Source of the DNA: CAYZYO01 sp964482585
Lineage (GTDB): Bacteria > Bacillota > Syntrophomonadia > Syntrophomonadales > Syntrophomonadaceae
Assembly (NCBI GenBank): GCA_964482585.1
Contig: CAYZYO010000056.1
Coordinates: 1 to 15,518 of the forward strand
Length of the DNA: 15,518 bases
Direction of reading: 5' to 3'
Numbering within the stretch: the stretch's first letter is position 1; each line of letters starts with the position of its first letter. Below are positions 1 through 6,913 of this stretch, in pieces. The notes beneath the pieces are model-generated. The model searched no databases and was not told where the DNA came from. It saw only the letters and a list, made by a program, of their open reading frames with translations. The position numbers and the translations under genes are program-made.

Positions 1-447
1 CACATCCGTTAAGGGTTGTCTAAATTTAGCCATTATAATAGCTATAATATTTAGTAAAACCGCCTGTCCAATTCCAATAAAAGCCCAAAGATGTTCATTA
101 GCCATTGCTTTTTCAGTATCAATATCCATCATGCCAGTTAGCACCAGCCCAACTAGAAACTCAATCGTTGCCAGAATAAAAACACTGATAAAAATCGCCA
201 TCATACTCTTGGACGTAGAAACTTTGGTTGTTTTCACAATAAATAAAAAAATTAATAATAAGCTTACCGGTAAATGGAGCCCAAATGTTAGAGGCATCGA
301 TCGGATAGCATAGGTAATAATTGAAAGTACTATTCCAACCAAAACAATTCGCTTCCATCGCAATGGAATACGAGCCACAGCAAAACTTAATGCCAGTACC
401 CCCATCTCTTCAGGAATAGATTGTAGAAAATAGTACAAAGTGCTCAT
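1..447 (-). CDS. Multi-pass membrane protein, 5' part only (runs off left edge)
   Basis: The minus strand reads open from an ATG at 447 to base 1, giving 149 codons without a stop, so the C-terminus lies outside the window. The translation begins MSTLYYFLQSIPEEMG and is dominated by hydrophobic stretches: roughly residues 15-55, 57-70, 80-105 and 122-140, suggesting four or five membrane segments joined by short basic loops. No catalytic motif is visible in this part. The architecture resembles the membrane-embedded N-terminal input domain of some clostridial sensor kinases, but that is inference and the kinase part would have to lie beyond the edge. No strong ribosome binding site precedes the ATG; the nearest purine-rich run is AAAAAGG about 20 bases upstream. 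A Spo0A-box-like heptamer lies 42 bases upstream of the start. The reading frame is more convincing than the short opposite-strand ORF that overlaps it. Confidence 0.65.
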   Translation of the reverse strand, partial: MSTLYYFLQSIPEEMGVLALSFAVARIPLRWKRIVLVGIVLSIITYAIRSMPLTFGLHLPVSLLLIFLFIVKTTKVSTSKSMMAIFISVFILATIEFLVGLVLTGMMDIDTEKAMANEHLWAFIGIGQAVLLNIIAIIMAKFRQPLTDV

Positions 448-488
448 GTTTATTTTATCAGCCCTAACCTTTTTGGTAAAAATAGGAC

Positions 489-495
489 TTCGACA
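489..495 (-). promoter_or_regulatory. Possible Spo0A box
   Basis: The minus strand reads TGTCGAA, the core of the Spo0A binding site in endospore formers, about 42 bases upstream of the start of the left-edge membrane gene. A single heptamer can occur by chance in a window this size, so the call is weak. Confidence 0.25.
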
Positions 496-691
496 CCTAT
501 TGTACAGAATCCTCTAAAAAAATTATTTTTTTGAAATTTTTTTAGAAAATTAGACCTATTATCAAAAATTATCTTCTTTAAACATGATTTAAAATTTCAT
601 CCTGCTACTTACCTGAAAGTACAACAAATTTACTAATGATATAGAATAATTATTATACACAACCCGTGATATATAAATCAGGTAATTTATC

Positions 692-720
692 TTGAAGCTT
701 TTATTTTAATCGAATATACT
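692..720 (+). promoter_or_regulatory. Sigma-A type promoter of the DUF554 gene
   Basis: TTGAAG at 692-697 and TATACT at 715-720 are separated by exactly 17 bases and lie about 95 bases before the DUF554 start. The elements match the consensus at 4/6 and 5/6 positions. The leader that would result is AT-rich and shows no clear riboswitch. Confidence 0.5.
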
Positions 721-813
721 ATTTACATTAGTGTATTAATAACATTTTATCATGATGATAAATTCATAAATCACGTGCGTAAGCATTATCGAAATATTAG
801 GGAGATTTTTATC

Positions 814-1503
814 ATGCTGGGAACAATTGCTAACACAGCAGCAATTATATGTGGCAGTATTATCGGTTTATTATTCAGGGGAGGGATCCCCGAAAAATAC
901 AATGAGACTGTAATGAAAGCAATTGCTTTGGCCGTAGTTTTAATAGGTATTTTAAATGCCTTAAAAATGGAAAATCTTTTGCTGGTTATTATCAGTCTTG
1001 CTGTCGGAAGTATTATTGGTGAATACTTAAGGATTGAATGCCGGCTTGAGTCGTTTGGTAAATGGCTGGAAACGAGATTTGCCGGGGGGAAAAATGACAT
1101 ATCCAGGGGTTTTATAGCTTCCAGCCTTCTTTTTTGTGTTGGTTCCATGGCCATTATCGGCTCGCTTGAAAGCGGACTTACCAATAATCATCAGACTCTT
1201 TTTGCTAAATCGGTTTTAGATGGTATTTCGGCTATCGTTTTTGCATCATCATTTGGAATTGGAGTATTATTTTCTTCATTATCAGTTTTTATATACCAGG
1301 GACTAATTACTCTATCCGCTTCATTTTTAAAACAGCTTTTAATCCCATCGGTAGTAGCCAATATGTCTGCGGTCGGTGGATTATTGATAATTGCCCTTGG
1401 TTTTAACATGTTAAATTTTGAAAAAATAAAGGTAGGGAATATGCTTCCCGCTATTTTTATCCCACTTATTTACTATATAATTAAGTTATCTGTTAATATT
1501 TAG
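814..1503 (+). CDS. DUF554 family integral membrane protein (YdfK/YqgA type)
   Basis: The protein has 229 residues, the usual length for DUF554. It starts MLGTIANTAAIICGSIIGLLF, a typical opening for the family, and contains several hydrophobic segments (about residues 5-21, 36-48, 53-68, 102-120, 138-178, 190-203 and 209-225). The central FCVGSMAIIGSLESGL stretch and the following KSVLDGISAIVFASSFG stretch are the best conserved family signatures. The ATG at 814 is preferred over a GTG at 775 because GGGAG lies about nine bases before it and the 13 extra residues of the longer form are hydrophilic and unlike the family. The biochemical role is not established; a transport role is often proposed. 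It stands alone, with its own promoter upstream and a MITE-like repeat beginning within the stop codon. Confidence 0.88.
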   Translation: MLGTIANTAAIICGSIIGLLFRGGIPEKYNETVMKAIALAVVLIGILNALKMENLLLVIISLAVGSIIGEYLRIECRLESFGKWLETRFAGGKNDISRGFIASSLLFCVGSMAIIGSLESGLTNNHQTLFAKSVLDGISAIVFASSFGIGVLFSSLSVFIYQGLITLSASFLKQLLIPSVVANMSAVGGLLIIALGFNMLNFEKIKVGNMLPAIFIPLIYYIIKLSVNI

Positions 1504-1555
1504 AGCGTTTTGCATAATTTAAGAATTCACCATGTCATCTTACACAGGATGACAT
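1503..1555 (+). repeat. MITE-like dispersed repeat, copy 1 (one end plus interior)
   Basis: The end GAGCGTTTTGCATAAT (1503-1518) matches GAGCATTTTGCATAAT at 10184-10199 at 15 of 16 positions. The following AATTCACCATGTCA block and the AGGATGACA block match the reverse complement of the copy at 10184-10282. Within this copy ATGTCATC (1531-1538) and GATGACAT (1548-1555) form a perfect 8-bp stem. The far end of the element is not recognisable here, so this copy is probably truncated. Its first base is the last base of the DUF554 stop codon. Confidence 0.6.
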
Positions 1556-1562
1556 TTCAGCC

Positions 1563-1578
1563 GGCGACTGAAGTCGCC
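1563..1578. repeat. Short palindromic repeat (REP-like)
   Basis: GGCGACTGAAGTCGCC is a perfect 6-bp stem with a TGAA loop and is GC-rich compared with its surroundings, followed by CTCTACGG. It has the look of a dispersed palindromic unit, but no second copy is in the window. It may also act as a weak transcription stop for the DUF554 gene, although no T-run follows. Confidence 0.4.
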
Positions 1579-1887
1579 TCTACGGTTGAAAGATAGTTAA
1601 GCAGTAATGGTATAATACTGGTTTAACGATTACTCTTCGGTTTATGTCTGCACCTTATAAATCCAATACCTTTACCCACTCCTAAATAACTATTCAACTA
1701 ACCAACTAGTCTTCCCTCCCCAGCCCAGGTTCACTCGTATCCGAACGGGGGACTGAAAGTCTTTCCTACACAGATTCTGACTTTTCCAGCTTTCCACTTT
1801 TCCAACTGTCCAACTAAACCATTATTGCTTTTTAATAGTTGTTAGTATCTTTTACTATCGGCTTTGTTTTCTAAGCATTATAATTGT
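1579..1887. other. Non-coding intergenic tail with pyrimidine-rich imperfect repeats
   Basis: No ORF with coding character is seen. Positions 1781-1815 contain imperfect repeats of about nine bases built on TTTCCA and TCCAACT units, and GACTGAAAGTC at 1751-1761 is a short dyad. The stretch lies between the convergent ends of the DUF554 gene and rlmH and may be the debris of older repeat elements. Confidence 0.45.
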
Positions 1888-2367
1888 TTACTTATGATAT
1901 GGTTCTCCTTTTAATATCTTGAAGCCACGATAAACCTGTTCACTTAATATTAAAGCAGCCATTTGGTGAGGAAAGGTCATTTTGGAAAAAGAGATAGTCA
2001 TATCTGCTTGCTTTATTATTCTTTCAGCGAGACCAAAGGAACTTCCAATCACCAAATTGATACCCCTTTTATTTGATTTATTCCAATCTATAATATATTC
2101 TGCCAGTTTTTCAGAGCTAATACCCTTTCCTTGACTGTCCAGTACAATAAGAATTTCGTCTTTTTTCAACAGCTTAAGGATCTTATCGGCCTCTTTTTGC
2201 AAAATTTTCTGAATATCCTTATCCCCCGCATTAGGGCTAATTTTTTCTTCTAACCCATCGATAAATTCTACTCTGGTATATTTTCTAATCCTTTTTATAT
2301 ATTCATTAATCCCTTCTCTATAAAAGGATTCTCGTATCTTGCCAACTGATATTATCCTGTATTTCAT
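1888..2367 (-). CDS. rlmH: 23S rRNA (pseudouridine-1915-N3)-methyltransferase RlmH
   Basis: This 159-residue protein has the normal RlmH length. It is a SPOUT-class, SAM-dependent enzyme that methylates N3 of pseudouridine 1915 in helix 69 of 23S rRNA, acting on the assembled ribosome as a dimer. Visible family marks are the N-terminal KYRIISVGKI, the central ILIVLDSQGKGISSE strand and loop, the SAM-binding knot LVIGSSFGL at about 105-113, and the C-terminal MTFPHQ...SEQVYRGFKILKGEPYHK, ending in the diagnostic PYHK. One position deviates: relatives usually carry an Arg three residues after HQ (as in HQMMR), and here the sequence is HQMAA. The ATG at 2367 has AGGAG about 13 bases upstream. 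It lies 91 bases downstream of htrA on the same strand, an order shared with the tail of WalRK clusters. Confidence 0.95.
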   Translation of the reverse strand: MKYRIISVGKIRESFYREGINEYIKRIRKYTRVEFIDGLEEKISPNAGDKDIQKILQKEADKILKLLKKDEILIVLDSQGKGISSEKLAEYIIDWNKSNKRGINLVIGSSFGLAERIIKQADMTISFSKMTFPHQMAALILSEQVYRGFKILKGEPYHK

Positions 2368-2407
2368 TTACTATATTACACTCCTGATACATTCAATTTT
2401 TGCCTAG

Positions 2408-2429
2408 TTTACCTTATAATACAGGTAAA
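2408..2429. promoter_or_regulatory. Inverted repeat between htrA and rlmH
   Basis: TTTACCT (2408-2414) and AGGTAAA (2423-2429) form a perfect 7-bp dyad with an 8-base centre, 41 bases upstream of the rlmH start. On the minus strand the centre reads as a possible -10 (TATTAT). It could be an operator over an rlmH promoter or a small hairpin in a joint transcript. No T-run follows, so a terminator is unlikely. Confidence 0.35.
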
Positions 2430-2458
2430 GTAAATAAATACAGGGTCAGAAAACATGC

Positions 2459-3535
2459 TTATTTATCTAATGTAACCTTTAGCGTCTTAGTCTCGTTTTT
2501 ATCCGTTTGTCCTGCCGGTAATCGTACTATTCTAACATCAACTGTCTGTCCTATTTTTTTACTAAATATCTTTTCCTGCAACTCCAGTCCGGTTTCAACA
2601 GCTTCCTTGTCTATCGTAGTTATTATGTCATATTTTTTTATGCCTGCTTCAGCAGCCGGTCCATTAATTACCGGCTCAACTATGACTCCCTTTTCTACCG
2701 GAAGGTTAAAATACTTTGCTTGATCCTGACTGAGTTCACCCAGAATTTTTATCCCCATTAAAGGTCGTTGTACTTTGCCATATTTTCTTATATCGTCGAC
2801 TACCATTTTTACTTGATTTGATGGTATTGAAAAACCCATGCCTTCAAATCCTTCTACAGCAATTTTTATAGAGTTTATACCGATGACTTCTCCACCTAAA
2901 TTTACCAGTGCTCCACCACTGTTTCCGGGGTTAATAGCGGCATCAGTCTGAATTAATCTGAATACAAAACCTTCTTCCGTTGTCAATAAGCGGTTTAAAC
3001 CACTTACTACTCCTGCGGTGACAGATCTAGCAAAACGCAGCCCCAAGGGATTGCCTATAGCAATGACTTCCTGCCCAACCTGCAGGTTATTGGAATCACC
3101 TAATACAGCCGCAGTTACATGGTTATTTACATCGATCTTTAATAAAGCCAGGTCTGTTCGCGGATCAGTTCCTATAATCTGAGCTTCTTTTTCATTTCCA
3201 TCTGCTAATGTAATTATCAGTCTGTTTGCTTTGTTGACTACATGGTTATTGGTTACTATATACCCTTCTTTATCAATGATTACTCCGGATCCAGTCTTCT
3301 CAACATTCCTCTGGTTGAATAAATCTCCTTCACTGCTTAAATTAGTTACACCAACTATACACCGGCTAACCCTGGCTGCGACTTCACTTATTGTCCCCTG
3401 TTCTGGAAGTGAATCTTCTTCAGTCACTATTGGCTTATTTGGAACTACTATTGAGTCAAAAATACCATAAGCACCAATTCCCAATCCCAAAAAAATAAAA
3501 AAACATATTACGCCTTTAAGCAATTTTATGTTCAT
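2459..3535 (-). CDS. htrA: HtrA/DegP-like membrane-anchored serine protease with PDZ domain
   Basis: The protein is 358 residues from the ATG at 3535. It has a signal anchor (about residues 5-31), an S1C trypsin-like protease domain (about 48-245) and one C-terminal PDZ domain (about 258-350), the standard Firmicute HtrA plan. The catalytic triad is visible as His98 in TNNHVV, Asp128 in TDLALLKI and Ser206 in GNSGGAL. Such proteases degrade or refold damaged proteins at the outer face of the membrane. A longer ORF opens at 3622, but the start at 3535 has GAAGG six bases upstream and leads straight into the anchor, so it is preferred. The gene precedes rlmH, as in the htrC-rlmH end of WalRK clusters. 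The upstream murA unit ends in a terminator (3702-3728), so htrA probably has its own promoter. Confidence 0.92.
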   Translation of the reverse strand: MNIKLLKGVICFFIFLGLGIGAYGIFDSIVVPNKPIVTEEDSLPEQGTISEVAARVSRCIVGVTNLSSEGDLFNQRNVEKTGSGVIIDKEGYIVTNNHVVNKANRLIITLADGNEKEAQIIGTDPRTDLALLKIDVNNHVTAAVLGDSNNLQVGQEVIAIGNPLGLRFARSVTAGVVSGLNRLLTTEEGFVFRLIQTDAAINPGNSGGALVNLGGEVIGINSIKIAVEGFEGMGFSIPSNQVKMVVDDIRKYGKVQRPLMGIKILGELSQDQAKYFNLPVEKGVIVEPVINGPAAEAGIKKYDIITTIDKEAVETGLELQEKIFSKKIGQTVDVRIVRLPAGQTDKNETKTLKVTLDK

Positions 3536-3701
3536 ATTATGCCTTCTTTCTATTTTAATTTTTGCCGGTTGGCTAAAAACAATTTTTTGTATAGAGTATT
3601 TAAAAATATTGTTTACGGGCATTTAATATTATACTCTGGAAATTTTTCTTTAATATAAAGCCCTTTGACCGTTTGAATAAGTTTGGCAATAACATAAGGA
3701 T

Positions 3702-3728
3702 AAAAAAAAGAGGCTTTCTAAGCCCCTA
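3702..3728 (-). terminator. Rho-independent terminator after murA
   Basis: Read on the minus strand, AGGGGCTT, a three-base loop and AAGCCTCT form an 8-bp stem with one G-U pair, followed directly by eight T residues. It lies 28 bases beyond the murA stop and separates murA from htrA. Confidence 0.85.
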
Positions 3729-3756
3729 TTTTTTGTTTAATTTTTCGACTACTGTG

Positions 3757-5007
3757 CTATTTTATTTTAGCTCCTAAGACAGATAATTTTTGTTCAATAT
3801 TTTCATATCCCCTGAATATATGTTCGGCATTTTCTATTACCGTCTCTCCTTTTGCTGCCAACCCGGATAGGACTAAAGCTGCCCCGGCTCGCAAATCTGT
3901 TGCTTTAACCCTGGCTCCATATAAAGTTTTAACCCCTTTAACAATAGCAGTATGCCCTTCTACTTTTATACATGCTCCCATTCTTTTAAGTTCATCCACA
4001 ATCTGAAACCGGTTTTCAAATACATTCTCTACTATTACGCTGGAACCTGTACCCATAGAAAGTAATGACATAATCTGGGCCTGCATATCAGTTGGGAAAC
4101 CTGGATAAGGTAATGTTTTTATATCAACTGGTAAAATAGTTTTTCCTGCCCGAACCAGGATCCCACTATCAGTTTCCTTAATACTAGCTCCTGTTTCCTG
4201 CAGTTTAGCTATTATTGGATAAAGGTGAGTTGGAATTACATTTTTAACCAGGATCTCTCCTTTAGTTATTGCTGCCGCTGTCATATAAGTTCCGGCTTCA
4301 ATTCGATCTGGTATAATAGCATAACGCCCAGCTTTAAGTTCAGGAACCCCTTCTATACTTATTATATCCGTGCCAGTCCCTCTTACCCGCGCTCCCATAG
4401 AATTTAAAAAGTTTGCCAGATCAACAATTTCGGGTTCTTTAGCCACATTCTCTATAACTGTCAATCCAGGTATTTTAGCTGCCATCATCATAATATTTTC
4501 CGTAGCTCCCACACTAGGAAAATCTAAATACACCTTTGCCCCATGAGGAGCCTTAGCTCTGGCATGAATATAACCATGTTCTAATTCTACTTCTGCTCCC
4601 AGGGCCTGGACCCCCTTGATATGAAGGTCCATTGGTCGCGACCCGATGTCACAACCTCCTGGCATAGATACTTTAGCTTCTTTCTGCCGCCCCAGCATTG
4701 CTCCTAATAATAGATTTGATGCCCGCATTTTTTTTGTTAATTCGTAAGAAGTGCAAACCTTTAAATCCCCAGCAGGTGGACATATCGATAAACTGCCATC
4801 TTCATTCCACCTGGTTTTAACCCCGATATCTTTTAAAAGCATCAGCATTACTTCAACATCGCGTATACGGGGCATATTATCAAGAATAGTTTCCCCTTGT
4901 GCCATAATGCTCGCTACTATTAAAACTAATCCCGCATTTTTAGCCCCACTTACTGATACTTGGCCAAATAAAGGATATCCTCCTTCTATGATTAAACAAT
5001 CTTTCAA
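3757..5007 (-). CDS. murA: UDP-N-acetylglucosamine 1-carboxyvinyltransferase MurA
   Basis: MurA transfers enolpyruvate from PEP to UDP-GlcNAc, the first committed step of peptidoglycan synthesis, in the cytoplasm. The 416-residue product shows the family marks in order: LIIEGG at the N-terminus, SGAKNA with the active-site Lys-Asn pair, MPGGCDIGSRPMDLH with the fosfomycin-target cysteine, DFPSVGATENIMMMAA, and the C-terminal DLRAGAALVLSGLAAKG. The ORF opens at a GTG at 5016, but the TTG at 5007 is preferred: AGAGGTG lies about six bases before it and the protein then begins MKDCLIIEGG, close to the family norm. That start overlaps the stop of the upstream metallopeptidase by four bases (TTGA), so the two are probably translationally coupled. 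A cysteine at the catalytic position implies normal fosfomycin susceptibility. Firmicutes often have a second murA copy, which is not seen here. Confidence 0.96.
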   Translation of the reverse strand: MKDCLIIEGGYPLFGQVSVSGAKNAGLVLIVASIMAQGETILDNMPRIRDVEVMLMLLKDIGVKTRWNEDGSLSICPPAGDLKVCTSYELTKKMRASNLLLGAMLGRQKEAKVSMPGGCDIGSRPMDLHIKGVQALGAEVELEHGYIHARAKAPHGAKVYLDFPSVGATENIMMMAAKIPGLTVIENVAKEPEIVDLANFLNSMGARVRGTGTDIISIEGVPELKAGRYAIIPDRIEAGTYMTAAAITKGEILVKNVIPTHLYPIIAKLQETGASIKETDSGILVRAGKTILPVDIKTLPYPGFPTDMQAQIMSLLSMGTGSSVIVENVFENRFQIVDELKRMGACIKVEGHTAIVKGVKTLYGARVKATDLRAGAALVLSGLAAKGETVIENAEHIFRGYENIEQKLSVLGAKIK

Positions 5008-5861
5008 TCCATACACCTCTTGCTATCTTTTTGCAGTTCATGATAAAAATCCTGTTCAAATGTCGTGTAACTAATGTTTAAAGTTTTGCTTAATGCCTGA
5101 GCTAGATTATATCCGTCTCCCATATTATTTAATATAGATAATATGTTTTCTTCTCCATATTTATTTACAATAAACTCTACTGCTTTTAATGATTCCCAAT
5201 ACGCTATTTGCTGGTCTAAAGAATCAAATCGTTTTTCTAAAACATCTAGCGAATAATACTCTATTTCTTTTCTATATTTATAAGGATCGGCAAATTCAAA
5301 ACCGGTTATTTTTTTTTCAACGTACTGAGCAATTCCCTCTGTCCACCATCTATTATAGTTGCCTTTAGTAATTTCATCTACCATTAGATGGGCAAATTCA
5401 TGATGTACAGGTCCTTCTTTTAAAAACTGTTCTTCTATATTGCTTCCTGATAACCATACCCTTGGTGATAATATTCGAATTGAACCAGCCCAGTACACTC
5501 CCATCGCCTTTTCGTCTTTATCCCACCCAAAGCTTTTGGCCAGACTTTGATTATCCGGGTAAACAATTATTATTGTCTTATCCTTTGGTTTCTGTCCAAA
5601 CACACTGCTTACAGATACATATGCATCTTCAGCTATATTTGAAACTAGATCAATATATTCCTCATCAACCGGCAGATATCTTATTCTGAAGTGTTTTGTT
5701 TGAGTTTCGTTAAAACCTGCGGTTTTTAAGTCTATTTCCTTACCTACCATTACCCGCATTAGAGTATGGCTGTTTTTGGCTAGTAATAAAACAATTATAC
5801 CAATAATAATAAGAATAAAACTTATACTTTTTACCGATTCATATGATTTTATCCCCAACAA
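5004..5861 (-). CDS. Membrane-anchored MA-family (gluzincin) metallopeptidase
   Basis: The 285-residue protein has one N-terminal membrane segment (about 13-28) and an extracytoplasmic peptidase domain. The zinc site is visible: His154-Glu-Phe-Ala-His158 (HEFAH) followed by Glu175 in WWTEGIAQYVE, the third-ligand arrangement of gluzincins, which fits the peptidase MA-like group (PF13485 type). The start is TTG at 5861; GAGAGG stands about seven bases upstream. A TATAAT-like -10 lies at 5888-5893 on the minus strand. The last codons overlap murA by four bases, so a link to cell-wall synthesis or to cell-surface protein turnover is likely. Substrate and precise role are unknown. No residue of the zinc site is missing, so it should be active. 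Confidence 0.82.
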   Translation of the reverse strand: MLGIKSYESVKSISFILIIIGIIVLLLAKNSHTLMRVMVGKEIDLKTAGFNETQTKHFRIRYLPVDEEYIDLVSNIAEDAYVSVSSVFGQKPKDKTIIIVYPDNQSLAKSFGWDKDEKAMGVYWAGSIRILSPRVWLSGSNIEEQFLKEGPVHHEFAHLMVDEITKGNYNRWWTEGIAQYVEKKITGFEFADPYKYRKEIEYYSLDVLEKRFDSLDQQIAYWESLKAVEFIVNKYGEENILSILNNMGDGYNLAQALSKTLNISYTTFEQDFYHELQKDSKRCMD

Positions 5862-5938
5862 CCTGTTTCCTCTCCCCTCTGCCCACTATTATACTATGGT
5901 TAACTTTTTTGAGGGGATAACAAATTATGGTATTTTTT

Positions 5939-6844
5939 CTATCCTTTCAGATACTCGGTAACCGCTATTCCTGCGGCTGCACCATCTCCAACAGCAGTAG
6001 CTATCTGTCGTATTTTTTTTGATCGAATATCGCCAGCCGCGTATATTCCTCGAATTGAAGTACTCATGTCATTATCAGTTACTATATAGCCATCTCTGGT
6101 AGCTACCAACCCCTGGATAAAATCCCCCGCAGGAACCAGTCCAATGCTTACAAACAGCCCATCTACAGCTAATCGCTGTTTTTCTGATGTATTTACATCC
6201 TGCACTATAACATTTTTCATAACTGAATCTCCTTCAATCTGCTTGATAACCTTATTCAGCTTGAGTTCTATCTTATCATTGGCAAGCATTCTTTCAACTG
6301 CGGTTTGGTTTGCCCTAAAGCCCTCCCTGCGATGTATCAAATAAACCTTAGATGCCAGGTCAGCCAGATAAAGAGCTTCATTTACAGCAGAATCTCCCCC
6401 GCCAACAACTGCTACTGGTGATCCCTGAAAAAATGATCCATCACAGGTGGCACAGTAGGATACACCTCTTCCCAGAAAATCTTTTTCCCCTTCGACTTTT
6501 AATTCCCGCCGCTTAGCTCCGGCAGCAATAATAACTGTTTGCGTATAATACGTTTCCTTATCGGTTACAACTTTTTTCCCTTCAGGAGCATCTTCAACCT
6601 TTAGGACTTCTTCCATTTTCAGTTCAGCCCCGAAACGTTCTGCCTGTTTTACAAAATTACCTATCAGATCAGTTCCACTTATTCCAATAGGAAATCCCGG
6701 ATAGTTTTCAATTAAATCTGTAAGGCTTACATTTCCTCCGGTTATAAAGGATTCTAACAATAGAGTTTTTAGCTTGGCCCTGCCAGTATAAATAGCCGCT
6801 GTAAGTCCTGCAGGACCACTACCAATTATTATTACATCATACAT
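5939..6844 (-). CDS. trxB: Thioredoxin-disulfide reductase
   Basis: This 301-residue flavoprotein reduces thioredoxin, using a pyridine nucleotide or, in some Clostridia, another donor. Visible marks are the FAD dinucleotide fold IIIGSGPAGLTAAIY at residues 5-19, IENYPGFP, the redox-active pair Cys131-Ala-Thr-Cys134, the second dinucleotide fold VVGGGDSAVNEA at about 146-157 with HRREGFRA at 171-178 (the basic residues expected for NADPH), and the C-terminal GIYAAGDI. Because the NADPH motif is intact, the classical NADPH form is more likely than a ferredoxin-dependent one. An ATG lies six codons upstream at 6862, but the ATG at 6844 has AAAGGAG eight bases before it and starts MYDVIII, so it is chosen. 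No thioredoxin gene is adjacent. The unit upstream ends in the terminator at 6871-6899, so trxB should have its own promoter in the gap. Confidence 0.95.
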   Translation of the reverse strand: MYDVIIIGSGPAGLTAAIYTGRAKLKTLLLESFITGGNVSLTDLIENYPGFPIGISGTDLIGNFVKQAERFGAELKMEEVLKVEDAPEGKKVVTDKETYYTQTVIIAAGAKRRELKVEGEKDFLGRGVSYCATCDGSFFQGSPVAVVGGGDSAVNEALYLADLASKVYLIHRREGFRANQTAVERMLANDKIELKLNKVIKQIEGDSVMKNVIVQDVNTSEKQRLAVDGLFVSIGLVPAGDFIQGLVATRDGYIVTDNDMSTSIRGIYAAGDIRSKKIRQIATAVGDGAAAGIAVTEYLKG

Positions 6845-6870
6845 GTATGAATCTCCTTTCATTCCATAAA

Positions 6871-6899
6871 ATAAAAACCCTGATCCTCGCGGTCAGGGT
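6871..6899 (-). terminator. Rho-independent terminator after the M23 peptidase gene
   Basis: On the minus strand ACCCTGA (6899-6893) and TCAGGGT (6883-6877) form a 7-bp stem with a 9-base loop, followed by TTTTATTT. It lies 14 bases beyond the peptidase stop and directly before the trxB ribosome binding site, leaving very little room for a separate trxB promoter. Some read-through into trxB is therefore possible. Confidence 0.82.
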
Positions 6900-6913
6900 C
6901 TTATCTTTTATAA

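Larger units (their letters stand above)
448..813. other. AT-rich divergent intergenic region
   Basis: This stretch separates the divergently transcribed membrane gene and the DUF554 gene. It holds a possible Spo0A box near the left gene and a good sigma-A promoter for the right gene, both listed separately. No RNA gene or further ORF is seen. Confidence 0.6.

Noticed and set aside
161..358. 65-codon minus-strand ORF as a separate gene
   Set aside because: It overlaps, in another frame, the 149-codon open frame on the same strand, which has a stronger membrane-protein character and reaches the window edge.
775..813. GTG start for the DUF554 gene
   Set aside because: It adds 13 hydrophilic residues with no ribosome binding site; the ATG at 814 has GGGAG at good spacing.
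1531..1555. Rho-independent terminator after the DUF554 gene
   Set aside because: The 8-bp stem is present but no T-run follows, and the hairpin belongs to the dispersed repeat.
3536..3622. Longer N-terminus for HtrA
   Set aside because: The extra 29 residues are unlike the family and lie before the well-placed ribosome binding site of the ATG at 3535.
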